Positions 1 through 8,588 of a stretch of 64,000 nucleotides of DNA are shown in pieces (position 1 is the first letter of the stretch; each line of letters begins with the position of its first letter). The notes beneath the pieces are model-generated. The model had not been told where the DNA came from. It did no database searches and saw only the letters and a program-made list of their open reading frames with translations. The translations under genes were made by a program, and so were the position numbers. Source of the DNA: CAZXEJ01 sp964639895 (GTDB lineage: Bacteria; Desulfobacterota_D; UBA1144; Nemesobacterales; JADFKM01); contig CAZXEJ010000001.1 in assembly GCA_964639895.1 (NCBI GenBank), positions 145,337 through 209,336 on the forward strand, written 5' to 3'.

Positions 1-1
1 T

Positions 2-420
2 GGCAGAATAAGGCCGCACAACTTCTGCATGCCCCTACCCAAGACGCCCGCCGACAGGGATGCGCTCGCCGAGCTTGCCTTCGCCGCCCATCCCCGGGTG
101 ATGTTCGGAAGCGACTCGGCCCCCACGCGAGGGAGGACAAGGAGTCGTGTTGCGGGGCGGCGGGTGTCTTCTCGGCCCCCGTGGCGCTGGAGGCGCTGGC
201 CGAGCTGTTCGAGGCCGCGGGAAGGCTCGACAGCCTGCAGCCGTTCGTAAGTGAGAACGCAAAACGGATCTACGCCATATCACCCCCGAAAAAAACGGTG
301 CGCCTAGTCAAGGACCCATGGACCGTGCCCCAACTGACGGGGCCGGCCGTCCCCTTTCTCAAGGGCCGCACCCTGAGGTGGAGGTTGGAAGGGGTGGACC
401 CCGCCGCCGGACCGGGTTGA
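2..420 (+). pseudogene. pyrC: Dihydroorotase, C-terminal part, with apparent frameshift
   Basis: This is the C-terminal third of a PyrC-type dihydroorotase (pyrimidine synthesis, carbamoyl-aspartate to dihydroorotate); the 5' part lies outside the window. In the frame starting at base 2 one reads RPHNFCMPLPKTPADRD and then VMFGSDSAP, which matches the family's conserved GTDSAPH segment. The frame is lost in the C5 run at 120-124. From 121 the other frame continues with HAREDKESCCGAAG and FSAPVALEALAELFE, the expected PyrC tail, and ends in VPFLKGRTLRWRLEG before the stop at 418. One missing C would join the halves. I cannot tell a real inactivating mutation from a sequencing indel. Confidence 0.75.
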
Positions 421-424
421 GGGA

Positions 425-491
425 CGGCCCCGAGGGGCCGCTTGCACGGCTGGGACTGGTCGATGGAAAGCGCCCCCAACGCCGTTGGGGG
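425..491. other. Two GC-rich hairpins downstream of pyrC
   Basis: CGGCCCC and GGGGCCG (425-440) form a tight stem. CCCCCAAC, a GCC loop and GTTGGGGG (473-491) form a second perfect 8-bp stem. Neither is followed by a T run on either strand, so they are not standard intrinsic terminators. They could attenuate read-through from pyrC into the next gene. The rest of 421-649 shows nothing recognisable. Confidence 0.35.
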
Positions 492-649
492 GCAGCCGTG
501 GGGGGAGGATGGGTCCTTACGCCGTCGCCGATTGCCCGGGGTGCGCGTAACCCAACACGAGCGGGACGCCTGAGCGGGCACAGCCGTGGGGGGCAACATC
601 CTGGACTCGGACCGCTTCCCCGCCCCGGGGGAAAGGATTTATTATTTAG

Positions 650-2002
650 ATGGCGACGGTGCCTCGAGCCCGTCGGCGGGAGCCACGCACAGGCGGCGTA
701 ACGTCCAAAGGCACCTCCCGCGGCACACACGACCCGCTAAGGAGAACGGCGATCGGTATCAAACCACACACCACCGTTATCCTGCTCGCTATAGCGCTGC
801 TTCCTGCAGCGTCGCGCCTTGCAGGCCACGCCCTCCCTGTGTACGAGATCGACATGGGTATGCACAGGATGGTGGTGGTGGCCCCCTACCTGCTACTCGT
901 GCTGGCCGCGGTGCTGGGTATGAAGCTCAACCAGATGCGTATCCTTTCGACGGCCGTCCTGTTCGGGTGGTGCTACGCACTTCTCCTACAACCTGAGATC
1001 CGCTCCTACCTCTCGGCACCGACGCCCGTCGTGGCCTCGACGCTATCGATCTCCGTGCCCGCCGCCCTTTTGGTCATCGTCGCCCTTGGCGAAGGGCCCG
1101 CCGCGAGCGCCACGGGGGTGCTGAGGCTGGTCGCGCCGATCGCCTTGCCGGTGGCACCGCTTCTGGCTGCGTCCTCGGGCCTCGTTCCGTCGTGGCTGTC
1201 GCCGTCACCGCACCGTCTGCCGTGGGGCGCGTTGCACCTTCCGCCCTACGCCGCCGCCGCTTTCGTCGTGCCGCTCGCGATGGCGTACGTGCTCAGGTCT
1301 TCGCCGCTGAGGCCCTTCTACCACACGCTGGCCGTGGCCGCACTGCCCCTCTTGGCCGCGCTCGAGAACGCCGCGCGCACCCCCGCACCAGCGCCCGCCG
1401 ACCAGAGGTACACAGCGTACAACTTCACGGCCCTGGCCCTCGTACTCCTCTACGGCGTATACCGCCTCTACTGGCAGCGTGTCTACTACGACGAACTCAC
1501 GGGAGTTCTCAACCGCCGCGCCTACGACGAGGCGCTCGAGCGCCTGGGTCGCGGCTTCTCCATCGCCATGATCGACATCGACCACTTCAAGAAGTTCAAC
1601 GACACATGGGGCCACGAGACCGGCGACGAGGTGCTCCGGTTCGTGGCACGCTTCCTCGATGAGAACGCAGGCGCCAAGGTCTACAGGTACGGCGGCGAAG
1701 AATTCGCCCTCATATACGAGTCGGCGTCGAAGGGCTACGTCGCCGAGGTCGTCGATGGGCTGCGCGACGCCCTGTCACAGCGTGAGTTTTACATCCGCCT
1801 GCCCAGAACCATACGAAAGCAGAGGTCGAAGAAAGACCGCGGCCGCAGGAAGGTCCACAACAAAAAGGTGCGCATCACGTTCAGCGCAGGCGTGGCCGGA
1901 GCGGGAAAGGGAGAGAAGAGACCCGAAGAGGTAGCCCGAGCCGCCGACAAAGCGCTCTACAGAGCCAAGGCGCGCGGGAGGAACAGAGTGGTCGCCGCCT
2001 GA
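650..2002 (+). CDS. Membrane-anchored diguanylate cyclase (GGDEF family)
   Basis: Predicted to make cyclic di-GMP from two GTP. The N-terminal half (about residues 40-290) holds seven or eight hydrophobic helices and no recognisable periplasmic sensor domain. It is followed by a GGDEF domain that begins near YYDELTGVLNRRAYDEAL and carries DIDHFKKFND and the active-site variant YGGEEFALIY. No RxxD inhibitory site is visible just upstream of GGEEF, so product inhibition may be absent. A very basic stretch rich in Lys/Arg lies between the last helix and the FSAGVA strand. The ATG at 650 follows GAAAGGA by about 12 bases, so the start is only moderately secure. The gene appears monocistronic. Confidence 0.9.
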   Translation: MATVPRARRREPRTGGVTSKGTSRGTHDPLRRTAIGIKPHTTVILLAIALLPAASRLAGHALPVYEIDMGMHRMVVVAPYLLLVLAAVLGMKLNQMRILSTAVLFGWCYALLLQPEIRSYLSAPTPVVASTLSISVPAALLVIVALGEGPAASATGVLRLVAPIALPVAPLLAASSGLVPSWLSPSPHRLPWGALHLPPYAAAAFVVPLAMAYVLRSSPLRPFYHTLAVAALPLLAALENAARTPAPAPADQRYTAYNFTALALVLLYGVYRLYWQRVYYDELTGVLNRRAYDEALERLGRGFSIAMIDIDHFKKFNDTWGHETGDEVLRFVARFLDENAGAKVYRYGGEEFALIYESASKGYVAEVVDGLRDALSQREFYIRLPRTIRKQRSKKDRGRRKVHNKKVRITFSAGVAGAGKGEKRPEEVARAADKALYRAKARGRNRVVAA

Positions 2003-2322
2003 AGTCGATCGGCGCGGGAAGTGCATTGTCGTGAGGACGGGTGCGTGGAGTCAACGCCCGAGGCCCGCAGCGAGGGCATGGGTGCCACGGGACGCACCGC
2101 TGCGAGCGCCAGCCGCCTCCAAGCTGCGTGTGGTGGGACTCACCCGTGGGGAGCGTCGTATCCAACTACATCGGATACCGTGTATGTACGGCGAAGTATT
2201 CCCCCCACCCGGTCCGGCGCGGTGCCGGCATTGCTCCATCAAGACCGAAACGCGAGGCGACCGTCCCTCTTGTCCCGCGGGCGCCACGGCGGCCGCCGCC
2301 ACGTAAAGTCGCTGCCTCCCCC
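2003..2322. other. Intergenic spacer without recognisable content
   Basis: This spacer separates two convergent genes, the diguanylate cyclase and uppP. I see no terminator with a T run, no RNA gene and no coding similarity. Confidence 0.5.
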
Positions 2323-3129
2323 TCACAAGAACCCAACGTAGAGGGCCGCAATGACGGCTGCGAGCGCCAGGCGATACCAGGCGAAGACGGCGTAGTCACG
2401 TGTCATTACGTGGCGGATGAGGTAGCGTATGCTCAGGAACCCGAACACGGCCGACGTGAGCACGCCGGCTACGAATCCGGACGAGAGGACGGACGAAGGT
2501 TCGATGCGCGTTGCCTCGAGCAGGGCGGCCCCGCCGAGCACCGGTGCTCCCAGCAGGAACGAGAAGCGCGCCGCCTCTTCGCGCTTCATGTTGAAGAGCA
2601 ATCCGCCGGTTATGGTTATCCCCGAACGCGAGACGCCCGGCACTATGGCCAGGGCCTGCATGAGTCCTATAACCAGACTGCGTCCGAGCGTGAGCGAATC
2701 GACGGTGCCCCGGTTGGCACACCATCGGTCGGCGGCATAGAGCACGACACCGAAAAGCGCCAGGGTGACGGCCATGACGGGCGGCTGGCGGAACGTAGTG
2801 GCCGCGAGCTTCTCGAAAAGGAAACCCGCCGCCGCGGCCGGCACGGTGGCCGCAGCCAGGTAGAGCGCCAGTCGGGCGCGCGGGTGCGCTCGAACGTCGC
2901 GCTCCCTGGCTGCGGCGAGCAGTCCCGCGGCCAACTCCATCCAGTCCCGCCTGAAATAGACGAGCACCGCGGCCAGCGTACCCACGTGGAGGGCGACGTC
3001 GTAGGCGAGCCCGGGGTCCGTCCAGCCGAGTATCCAGGGGGCGAGCACCAGATGGGCGGTGCTGCTCACGGGCAGGAACTCCGACACACCCTGCAGCACG
3101 CCGAGCACGAACGCCTGTACCAAGTCCAA
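2323..3129 (-). CDS. uppP: Undecaprenyl-diphosphatase (BacA/UppP)
   Basis: Integral membrane phosphatase that recycles undecaprenyl pyrophosphate to the monophosphate carrier used for peptidoglycan and surface polysaccharides; loss of activity sensitises cells to bacitracin. The 268-residue product has the family length. It shows both signature motifs: LQGVSEFLPVSSTAHL near residue 13 with the catalytic Glu, and PGVSRSGITITGG near residue 165. Hydrophobic helices run throughout. The start is TTG, chosen because GGGAGG sits nine bases upstream and the motif spacing is then normal. The gene lies 18 bases after uvrA on the same strand and is probably co-transcribed with it. Confidence 0.95.
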   Translation of the reverse strand: MDLVQAFVLGVLQGVSEFLPVSSTAHLVLAPWILGWTDPGLAYDVALHVGTLAAVLVYFRRDWMELAAGLLAAARERDVRAHPRARLALYLAAATVPAAAAGFLFEKLAATTFRQPPVMAVTLALFGVVLYAADRWCANRGTVDSLTLGRSLVIGLMQALAIVPGVSRSGITITGGLLFNMKREEAARFSFLLGAPVLGGAALLEATRIEPSSVLSSGFVAGVLTSAVFGFLSIRYLIRHVMTRDYAVFAWYRLALAAVIAALYVGFL

Positions 3130-3147
3130 CGGGCGCAGCCTCCCTTC

Positions 3148-5958
3148 TTACGCCATCCCGAGCGAGCCGCGCAGGAAGCGGGCAGTGTGGGAGCCCTCCA
3201 CCTGGGCCACCTCCTCCGGAGTGCCCGCCGCCACGAGCCGGCCCCCTTCGTCCCCGCCCTCGGGGCCGAGATCGATCACGTAGTCGGCCGATTTGATGAC
3301 GTCGATGTTGTGTTCTATGACCACCACGGTGTTACCGCGGTCCCGGAGCATGAACAGCACCTCGAGCAGCCTTCGCACGTCCTCGAAGTGCAGCCCTATG
3401 GTGGGCTCGTCGAGCACGTAGAGCGTGCGGCCCGTCGAGCGTTTTGCGAGCTCGCGGGCGAGCTTTATCCTCTGCGACTCCCCACCCGAGAGGGTGGTGG
3501 CGGGCTGACCCAGCCGAACGTAGCCCAGCCCCACGCGCTCCAGCACGGCGAGCCTCTCGCGCACGGCCGGTATGCCGGCGAAGAACTCCACGGCCTCGGC
3601 CACGGTCATGCGCAGCACGTCGGCTATGTTGCGGCCCTTGTAGCGCACGCGAAGCGTCTCGTCGTTGTACCTCATCCCTCCGCACTGTTCGCACTCTACG
3701 TAGACGTCCGGCAGGAAGTGCATCTCTATCTTCACAACTCCCTCGCCGCGGCACACATCGCAACGCCCTGCGTCGACGTTGAAGCTGAACCTGCCCGGGC
3801 CGTACCCCTTCATCCTCGCCTCGGGCAACATGGCGAAGAGTTCCCGTATGTGGGAGAACACCCCCGTGTAGGTGGCGGGATTGGACCGTAGGGTTCGGCC
3901 GATGGGGTTCTGGTCGACGGCCACCACCTTGTCCACGAGATCGAGCCCCTCGATGGCCCGGTGCCTTCCGACGCGGCCCCGGTAACCGTGGAGGCGGGCG
4001 GCAAGGGCCGCATAGAGGATGTCGACGACGAGGGTGCTCTTGCCCGAGCCGGAGACGCCGGTCACGCACGTGAGCACGCCCAGGGGAAAATCGACGTCTA
4101 TGGACTTCAGGTTGTTCTCGGCCGCCCCCTTGACGCGGACGCAGCCGCGCGGAGCCGCCCGCCGTGAAGGAACCTCGATCAAGCGGCGCCCGGCCAGGTA
4201 GTCGCCCGTGAGCGAGCGCCGACAGGCCATCACGTCTTCGACCGTGCCAGCCGCGACGACGCGGCCGCCGTGCTCGCCCGCCCTGGGCCCCATGTCGACC
4301 ACGTAGTCGGCGTTCCGTATGGTGTATTCGTCGTGCTCGACGACGAGGATGGTGTTGCCGCTCTTCTTCAGGGCGCGCAGTGTGCCGAGCAGCCGCTCGT
4401 TGTCCCGTGGGTGGAGCCCTATGGTGGGCTCGTCGAGCACATATGTTACCCCGGTGAGGCGGGATCCCACCTGCGTGGCAAGCCTTATGCGCTGCGCCTC
4501 GCCGCCCGAGAGCGTGGGGGCAGGGCGGTCGAGCGTGAGGTAGCCCAGCCCCACGTCCTCGAGGAACCGCAGTCTCGAGGCTATCTCCTTCGTTATCCTC
4601 GAAGCCACCTCGCCCCGCGTGCCCTCCAAGTGCAGTGACCCGACGAAGGCCGCAAGCTCCGCCACGTCCATCTTCGCAAGGTCGGCTATCGACCGGCCCC
4701 CCACCAGCACCGAGCGCGCCTCAGGCCTCAGCCGCGTCCCCTCGCAGGCGGGACAAGGCGAGCGGCGGATGAACTTCTCGAGGCCACTCCTGACCTCGGC
4801 GCTATCGGTGTTCTCGTACCACTCGGCCAACAGGCCCACCAAGCCCGGGTAGCGCTCCCTGTAGGTGTACACCCCGCCGCCCCGTCGTATGCGGAACGTG
4901 ACCAGCTCATCGCCAGCCCCGTCCATGATGACGTCCACGTGGCGGCGGGGCAGCCTGCGGAGCGGCACCGTCCTGTCGATGCCGAAATGGTCGCACACGT
5001 CGTCCACGACGCGGCGGAAATAGTCCGATCCACGGGTGATGGCGATGGCCCCCTCGTCGATGGACCTGTCCCAATCTTCAACCAGCAGTTCGCGGTCGAA
5101 GTACTCCCTCACCCCCAGACCGTCGCACTCGGCACATGCCCCGTAGGGGCTGTTGAACGAAAAGATGCGGGGCGTGAGCTCCGGGTAGCCCATCCCGCAC
5201 GAGGTGCAGGAGAGCTTCTCGCTGAACACCATCTCCCCCGCCCCCTCCACCTCCACACGGACCACGCCTCCCGCCATGCGCAGCGCCAAGCGCAGCGACT
5301 CGGCCAGCCTCTCGGCCTCACCGCTCCCCCCGAGCGGCACCGTATCGACCAGCACTTCGATCGTGTGGCGCTTGCCCTTGGCAAGCCTTATGTCGTCGTC
5401 AAGGTCGCGCAGCTCGCCGTCCACCCTGAGCTTGACGAACCCCTGCGCCCGGAGCTCCTCCAGCTCCCTGCGGTGCTCCCCTCTCCTCCCCCTCACGACG
5501 GGCGCAAACACGGCCGCCACCCCCCCGGAGGCCGATGCCCTCACCCTGTCCACCATCGCCTCCACGCTTTGAGACACTATCTCGACGCCGCATCGGTAGC
5601 AGTAGGGGGTGCCCACGCGAGAGAAGAGCAGCCTCAGGAAGTCGTAGACCTCGGTCACGGTGCCCACCGTCGAGCGGGGGTTGCGCTGGAAGGAGCGCTG
5701 ATCGACGGCCACCGAAGGGGACAGGCCCTCTATGGAATCGACGTCCGGTTTGTCGAGCTTCTCCACGAACTGGCGTGCGTAGTTCGATAGCGACTCCATA
5801 TAGCGGCGCTGGCCCTCGGCGAATATGGTGTCGAAGGCGAGCGAAGATTTCCCCGATCCGCTGAGGCCCGTTATCACGACCAGACTGCGGCGGGGAATGG
5901 CTAGATCGACGTTCTTGAGGTTGTGCTGACGGGCTCCTACGATCTTTATTCTGTCCAC
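3148..5958 (-). CDS. uvrA: Excinuclease ABC subunit A (UvrA)
   Basis: DNA-damage recognition ATPase of nucleotide excision repair, partner of UvrB. The protein has 936 residues, normal for the family. It has two ABC ATPase halves: Walker A GLSGSGKSS at 31-39 and a second, GVSGSGKST, in the C-terminal half, with signatures TLSGGEAQRIRLA and TLSGGESQRIKLA and Walker B segments ending in VLDEPTIGLH. Zinc modules are visible as CTSC-x20-CAEC in the first half and CDVC-x19-CEQC in the second. The N-terminus reads MDRIKIVGARQHNLKNV, typical of UvrA. uppP follows 18 bases downstream; a 198-base gap separates uvrA from the upstream DtxR-type gene. Confidence 0.98.
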   Translation of the reverse strand: MDRIKIVGARQHNLKNVDLAIPRRSLVVITGLSGSGKSSLAFDTIFAEGQRRYMESLSNYARQFVEKLDKPDVDSIEGLSPSVAVDQRSFQRNPRSTVGTVTEVYDFLRLLFSRVGTPYCYRCGVEIVSQSVEAMVDRVRASASGGVAAVFAPVVRGRRGEHRRELEELRAQGFVKLRVDGELRDLDDDIRLAKGKRHTIEVLVDTVPLGGSGEAERLAESLRLALRMAGGVVRVEVEGAGEMVFSEKLSCTSCGMGYPELTPRIFSFNSPYGACAECDGLGVREYFDRELLVEDWDRSIDEGAIAITRGSDYFRRVVDDVCDHFGIDRTVPLRRLPRRHVDVIMDGAGDELVTFRIRRGGGVYTYRERYPGLVGLLAEWYENTDSAEVRSGLEKFIRRSPCPACEGTRLRPEARSVLVGGRSIADLAKMDVAELAAFVGSLHLEGTRGEVASRITKEIASRLRFLEDVGLGYLTLDRPAPTLSGGEAQRIRLATQVGSRLTGVTYVLDEPTIGLHPRDNERLLGTLRALKKSGNTILVVEHDEYTIRNADYVVDMGPRAGEHGGRVVAAGTVEDVMACRRSLTGDYLAGRRLIEVPSRRAAPRGCVRVKGAAENNLKSIDVDFPLGVLTCVTGVSGSGKSTLVVDILYAALAARLHGYRGRVGRHRAIEGLDLVDKVVAVDQNPIGRTLRSNPATYTGVFSHIRELFAMLPEARMKGYGPGRFSFNVDAGRCDVCRGEGVVKIEMHFLPDVYVECEQCGGMRYNDETLRVRYKGRNIADVLRMTVAEAVEFFAGIPAVRERLAVLERVGLGYVRLGQPATTLSGGESQRIKLARELAKRSTGRTLYVLDEPTIGLHFEDVRRLLEVLFMLRDRGNTVVVIEHNIDVIKSADYVIDLGPEGGDEGGRLVAAGTPEEVAQVEGSHTARFLRGSLGMA

Positions 5959-6156
5959 CGCATGTCCTACCGAACTATCATCCGAGGGTGACGACGAGTA
6001 AGGGGGGGCGGCACCGAGATCTGCACCCGCCTCGCCACCAAGCCGCCCCCACCGTGCAGGAACGACCCACGGCTACAGCAGATAATTGTATCACACGGAA
6101 CGGTGCGTGGCGGTCCAAGGAGTAGGGCGGAACGGGCACTCGCGGCGGCGGCCGCT

Positions 6157-6834
6157 TCATCGCCCCCCAGGGATAAGGCGCACCCTGACCAACGCCGCGG
6201 CCTCCAACCCTATGCTAACCCTGCGCCCCTCCACCCTTAGCACAAGCGGTCCGCCATAGGGATCCTTGCCCTCGACGCGGAACCGCGTGGTAGGGGTGAT
6301 GCCCAGTTTCGAGAGGTACTGCAACAGCCCCGCATCCTCGTCTGGCACCTCGCGCACCTCGCCGCATAGGCCCGGCTCGAGGTCGGCCAGCGGCACCAAC
6401 TTCTCCTCCTCCACCTCGAGGCGCTCGTCCGGGATGGGGGAGCCGTGGGGGTCGTGTTTAGGGTAGTTGAGCACCTCGTCCATCAATTTCTCGACCTCTT
6501 CCGAGATGACGTGCTCCCAGCGGTCGGCCTCCTCGTGGACCTTGTCCCACGGCATGCCGAGCGCTTCGTGCAGGTATTTCTCGATCAGCCTGTGATGGCG
6601 GATGATCTCGAGCGCAATCTTCTCGCCCGCTGGCGTCAGCACGACCCCACGGTACGGCTCGTGCGTGACCAGCTTGGCTTCGGCCAGCTTCTTTATCATC
6701 TGCGTCACCGTGGGAGGCGACACCTTGAGCATCTTGGCAAGCTCGTTGGTATTTGCCTTACCCTTGTCCCTGAGCAGATGATAGATGCACTTCAGGTAGT
6801 CCTCGATGACGTGGGAGAGATGGGAGCGCTCCAT
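6157..6834 (-). CDS. DtxR/MntR-family metal-dependent transcriptional regulator
   Basis: 225-residue metalloregulator. An N-terminal winged helix (TNELAKMLKVSPPTVTQMIKKL) is followed by the metal-binding and dimerisation helices (RHHRLIEKYL and VHEEADRWEHVIS) and a C-terminal FeoA/SH3-like domain from about residue 150. The residue aligned with DtxR Met10 is Asp (IEDYLKCIY), as in manganese-sensing MntR, and the residue aligned with DtxR Cys102 is also Asp (EEADRWEH). This argues against a classic Fe-type DtxR site. The ATG at 6834 was chosen because the conserved domain begins there and GGAAAGAG lies seven bases upstream. The gene sits 73 bases behind the amidotransferase-like gene. Its target genes are not known from this sequence. 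Confidence 0.93.
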   Translation of the reverse strand: MERSHLSHVIEDYLKCIYHLLRDKGKANTNELAKMLKVSPPTVTQMIKKLAEAKLVTHEPYRGVVLTPAGEKIALEIIRHHRLIEKYLHEALGMPWDKVHEEADRWEHVISEEVEKLMDEVLNYPKHDPHGSPIPDERLEVEEEKLVPLADLEPGLCGEVREVPDEDAGLLQYLSKLGITPTTRFRVEGKDPYGGPLVLRVEGRRVSIGLEAAALVRVRLIPGGR

Positions 6835-6907
6835 CAATACACTCTTTCCCGCTGTGCGGGCACGCCGGGGCGCGCCGATATAACCAACATACCTTAACGT
6901 GCGGGAT

Positions 6908-7675
6908 CTACAAACCCCCGGCACTCCCGACGACGACCCTGCCCCCCATACCAAGGCGCCTGCAACTCTCTATGAAGGCGCCGAAAAGCTTGCGCGACAC
7001 CTCCCGCTCCTCGCGTTCCGGATGCCACTGCACCCCAACGAAAAACGGCGCGTCTCCTCCGGCGGCGGCCAGCTCCACGGCCTCGACGAGGCCGTCCGGG
7101 GAACGGCCCACGGCCACGAGCCCCTTGCCGAGCCTGCGTATCCCCTGATGATGGAAGCTCTCCACCCATACCTTCGGCACCCCCAGCACGGCCCCCAGCC
7201 GCGACTCCCTGGCGATGCGTACCTCGTGGACGCTGCCGCCCCCGTGCTCCACGGCCCCCTCGAGCTGGGAAGGAAGGTGTTGGTAGAGCGAGCCGCCGAA
7301 GAACACGTTCAGGGTCTGCATGCCGTTGCACACGGCCAGAAGGGGCTTTCTCATCTCGAGCGCGTATCTCAGGACGGCGAACTCGGCCTCGGTGCGGCGC
7401 TTGCTCATGGGGCGCAGCTCTTCGTGAGGGGTCTCGCCGTAGTAGGCGGGGTCTATATCCCTGCCGCCGGGCAGCAACACGCCGTCCACCTTGGCCACAA
7501 GCGAGCGCAGCGCACGCTCTCCTTCCTCGGTGAGGACGAGCGATGGCAGATAGACCGGCACGCCCCCGTAGCGGGTCACGGCCTCGGCGTAGACCGTATC
7601 CATGGAGTAGCTCGGTTCGTCGTCTACGACCTTGAAATCGGTGGTGATACCTATGACGGGCAATCTCCCATCCAT
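6908..7675 (-). CDS. Class I glutamine amidotransferase-like / gamma-glutamyl hydrolase (peptidase C26)
   Basis: 255-residue protein of the PuuD/gamma-glutamyl-GABA hydrolase family, which cleaves gamma-glutamyl amide bonds. Visible family marks are VIGITTDF at the N-terminus, VDGVLLPGGRDIDPAYYGE, the nucleophile segment LAVCNGMQTLNVFFGG (Cys near residue 119; families often have CRG here, this one has CNG) and the catalytic His in GVQWHPE. The ATG at 7675 begins the conserved fold. The gene lies between the PP2C phosphatase and the DtxR-type regulator on the same strand with gaps of 84 and 73 bases. The substrate cannot be told from sequence; no polyamine genes are nearby. Confidence 0.85.
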   Translation of the reverse strand: MDGRLPVIGITTDFKVVDDEPSYSMDTVYAEAVTRYGGVPVYLPSLVLTEEGERALRSLVAKVDGVLLPGGRDIDPAYYGETPHEELRPMSKRRTEAEFAVLRYALEMRKPLLAVCNGMQTLNVFFGGSLYQHLPSQLEGAVEHGGGSVHEVRIARESRLGAVLGVPKVWVESFHHQGIRRLGKGLVAVGRSPDGLVEAVELAAAGGDAPFFVGVQWHPEREEREVSRKLFGAFIESCRRLGMGGRVVVGSAGGL

Positions 7676-7759
7676 CCTGATTTCGACCTCCGGATATGGA
7701 CGACATCGGACCCGACACGGCGGCCGGACAGACGCAACCGACGGGTACGACAATCCCTC

Positions 7760-8548
7760 CTATACCATATTATCGTCCATCTTGACGGCAACTATAGTGA
7801 TATTGTCCTCGCCGCCCTCCTCGTTGGCCCGACGAATCAACTCCGTAACCGTCTGCCTGGGGCCGTCGCACGACATCACCACCGAGTGGATCTCTTCGTC
7901 GCTGAGCATGTCCCACAACCCGTCGGTGCAGAGAAGCACAACGTCCGTGCGGAACAGCTTCTCGCGCACGTACTCGGGCTCGAGCGCGAACGGGGCGCCA
8001 ACGGCCTGGCTGATGTGGTTCCTGAGCGGGCTGCGGCGCGCCTCTTCAGGGGTCATGCGGCCGTCCCTGACCATCTCCCACACGCTGGAATGGTCGTTGG
8101 TGAGCTGCGTTATGCCGAATCGGTTGATTACGTAGGCGCGGGAGTCACCCACATGGGACACGTGGAGGTGGCGATCGTGGATGAAGCATATCATGATGGT
8201 GGTACCCATGCCCACGTACTCGGGCCTCGTGCGGGAAAGCTCCACAATGTGGCCGTGCGCCTCGTGGATGGCGCCTGTGAGCTCCTGCGGTATCAACTCG
8301 GGCAACTCCCTCATGGCCTCGACGCGGTCCTCGGTGAAGAAATTGCATACCAACTCCACCGCCTCGGCGCTGGCCACGTCGCCCGCGTTGTGGCCCCCCA
8401 TACCGTCGGCCACGACGTAGAGACCCTTCTCGGGGCAGAGCTTGAAGTAGTCCTCGTTACGGCTACGCTTGATGCCGGTGTCGGTCGCCCCGAAACACGA
8501 CTCCACACCGGCCCTCCCGCGCCGCAGCAGTCTCCTCAGCATCTCCAT
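7760..8548 (-). CDS. PP2C-family serine/threonine protein phosphatase
   Basis: Metal-dependent phosphatase, probably the partner that reverses the neighbouring kinase. PP2C motifs appear in order: TGIKRSRNEDYF, VVADGMGGHNAGDVAS (metal-binding Asp-Gly), VGMGTTIM, HVSHVGDSRAYVI, LTNDHSSVWEMV, LLCTDGLWDML and the terminal EDNITIVAVKMDD. No membrane segment is present, so the enzyme is cytosolic. The ATG at 8548 has GGGAG eight bases upstream. A GTG at 8596 would extend the protein by 16 residues and overlap the kinase stop by eight bases, so translational coupling is possible. The conserved domain starts after either choice. Confidence 0.92.
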   Translation of the reverse strand: MEMLRRLLRRGRAGVESCFGATDTGIKRSRNEDYFKLCPEKGLYVVADGMGGHNAGDVASAEAVELVCNFFTEDRVEAMRELPELIPQELTGAIHEAHGHIVELSRTRPEYVGMGTTIMICFIHDRHLHVSHVGDSRAYVINRFGITQLTNDHSSVWEMVRDGRMTPEEARRSPLRNHISQAVGAPFALEPEYVREKLFRTDVVLLCTDGLWDMLSDEEIHSVVMSCDGPRQTVTELIRRANEEGGEDNITIVAVKMDDNMV

Positions 8549-8588
8549 CGCACGTCTCCCGTCCGCCGCCGCCCGAGCCAGCCCCCGC

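Noticed and set aside
2041..3891. Very long open frame on the plus strand opposite uppP and uvrA
   Set aside because: It is the antisense shadow of two certain genes. Its translation is rich in His, Gln, Arg and Pro and matches nothing.
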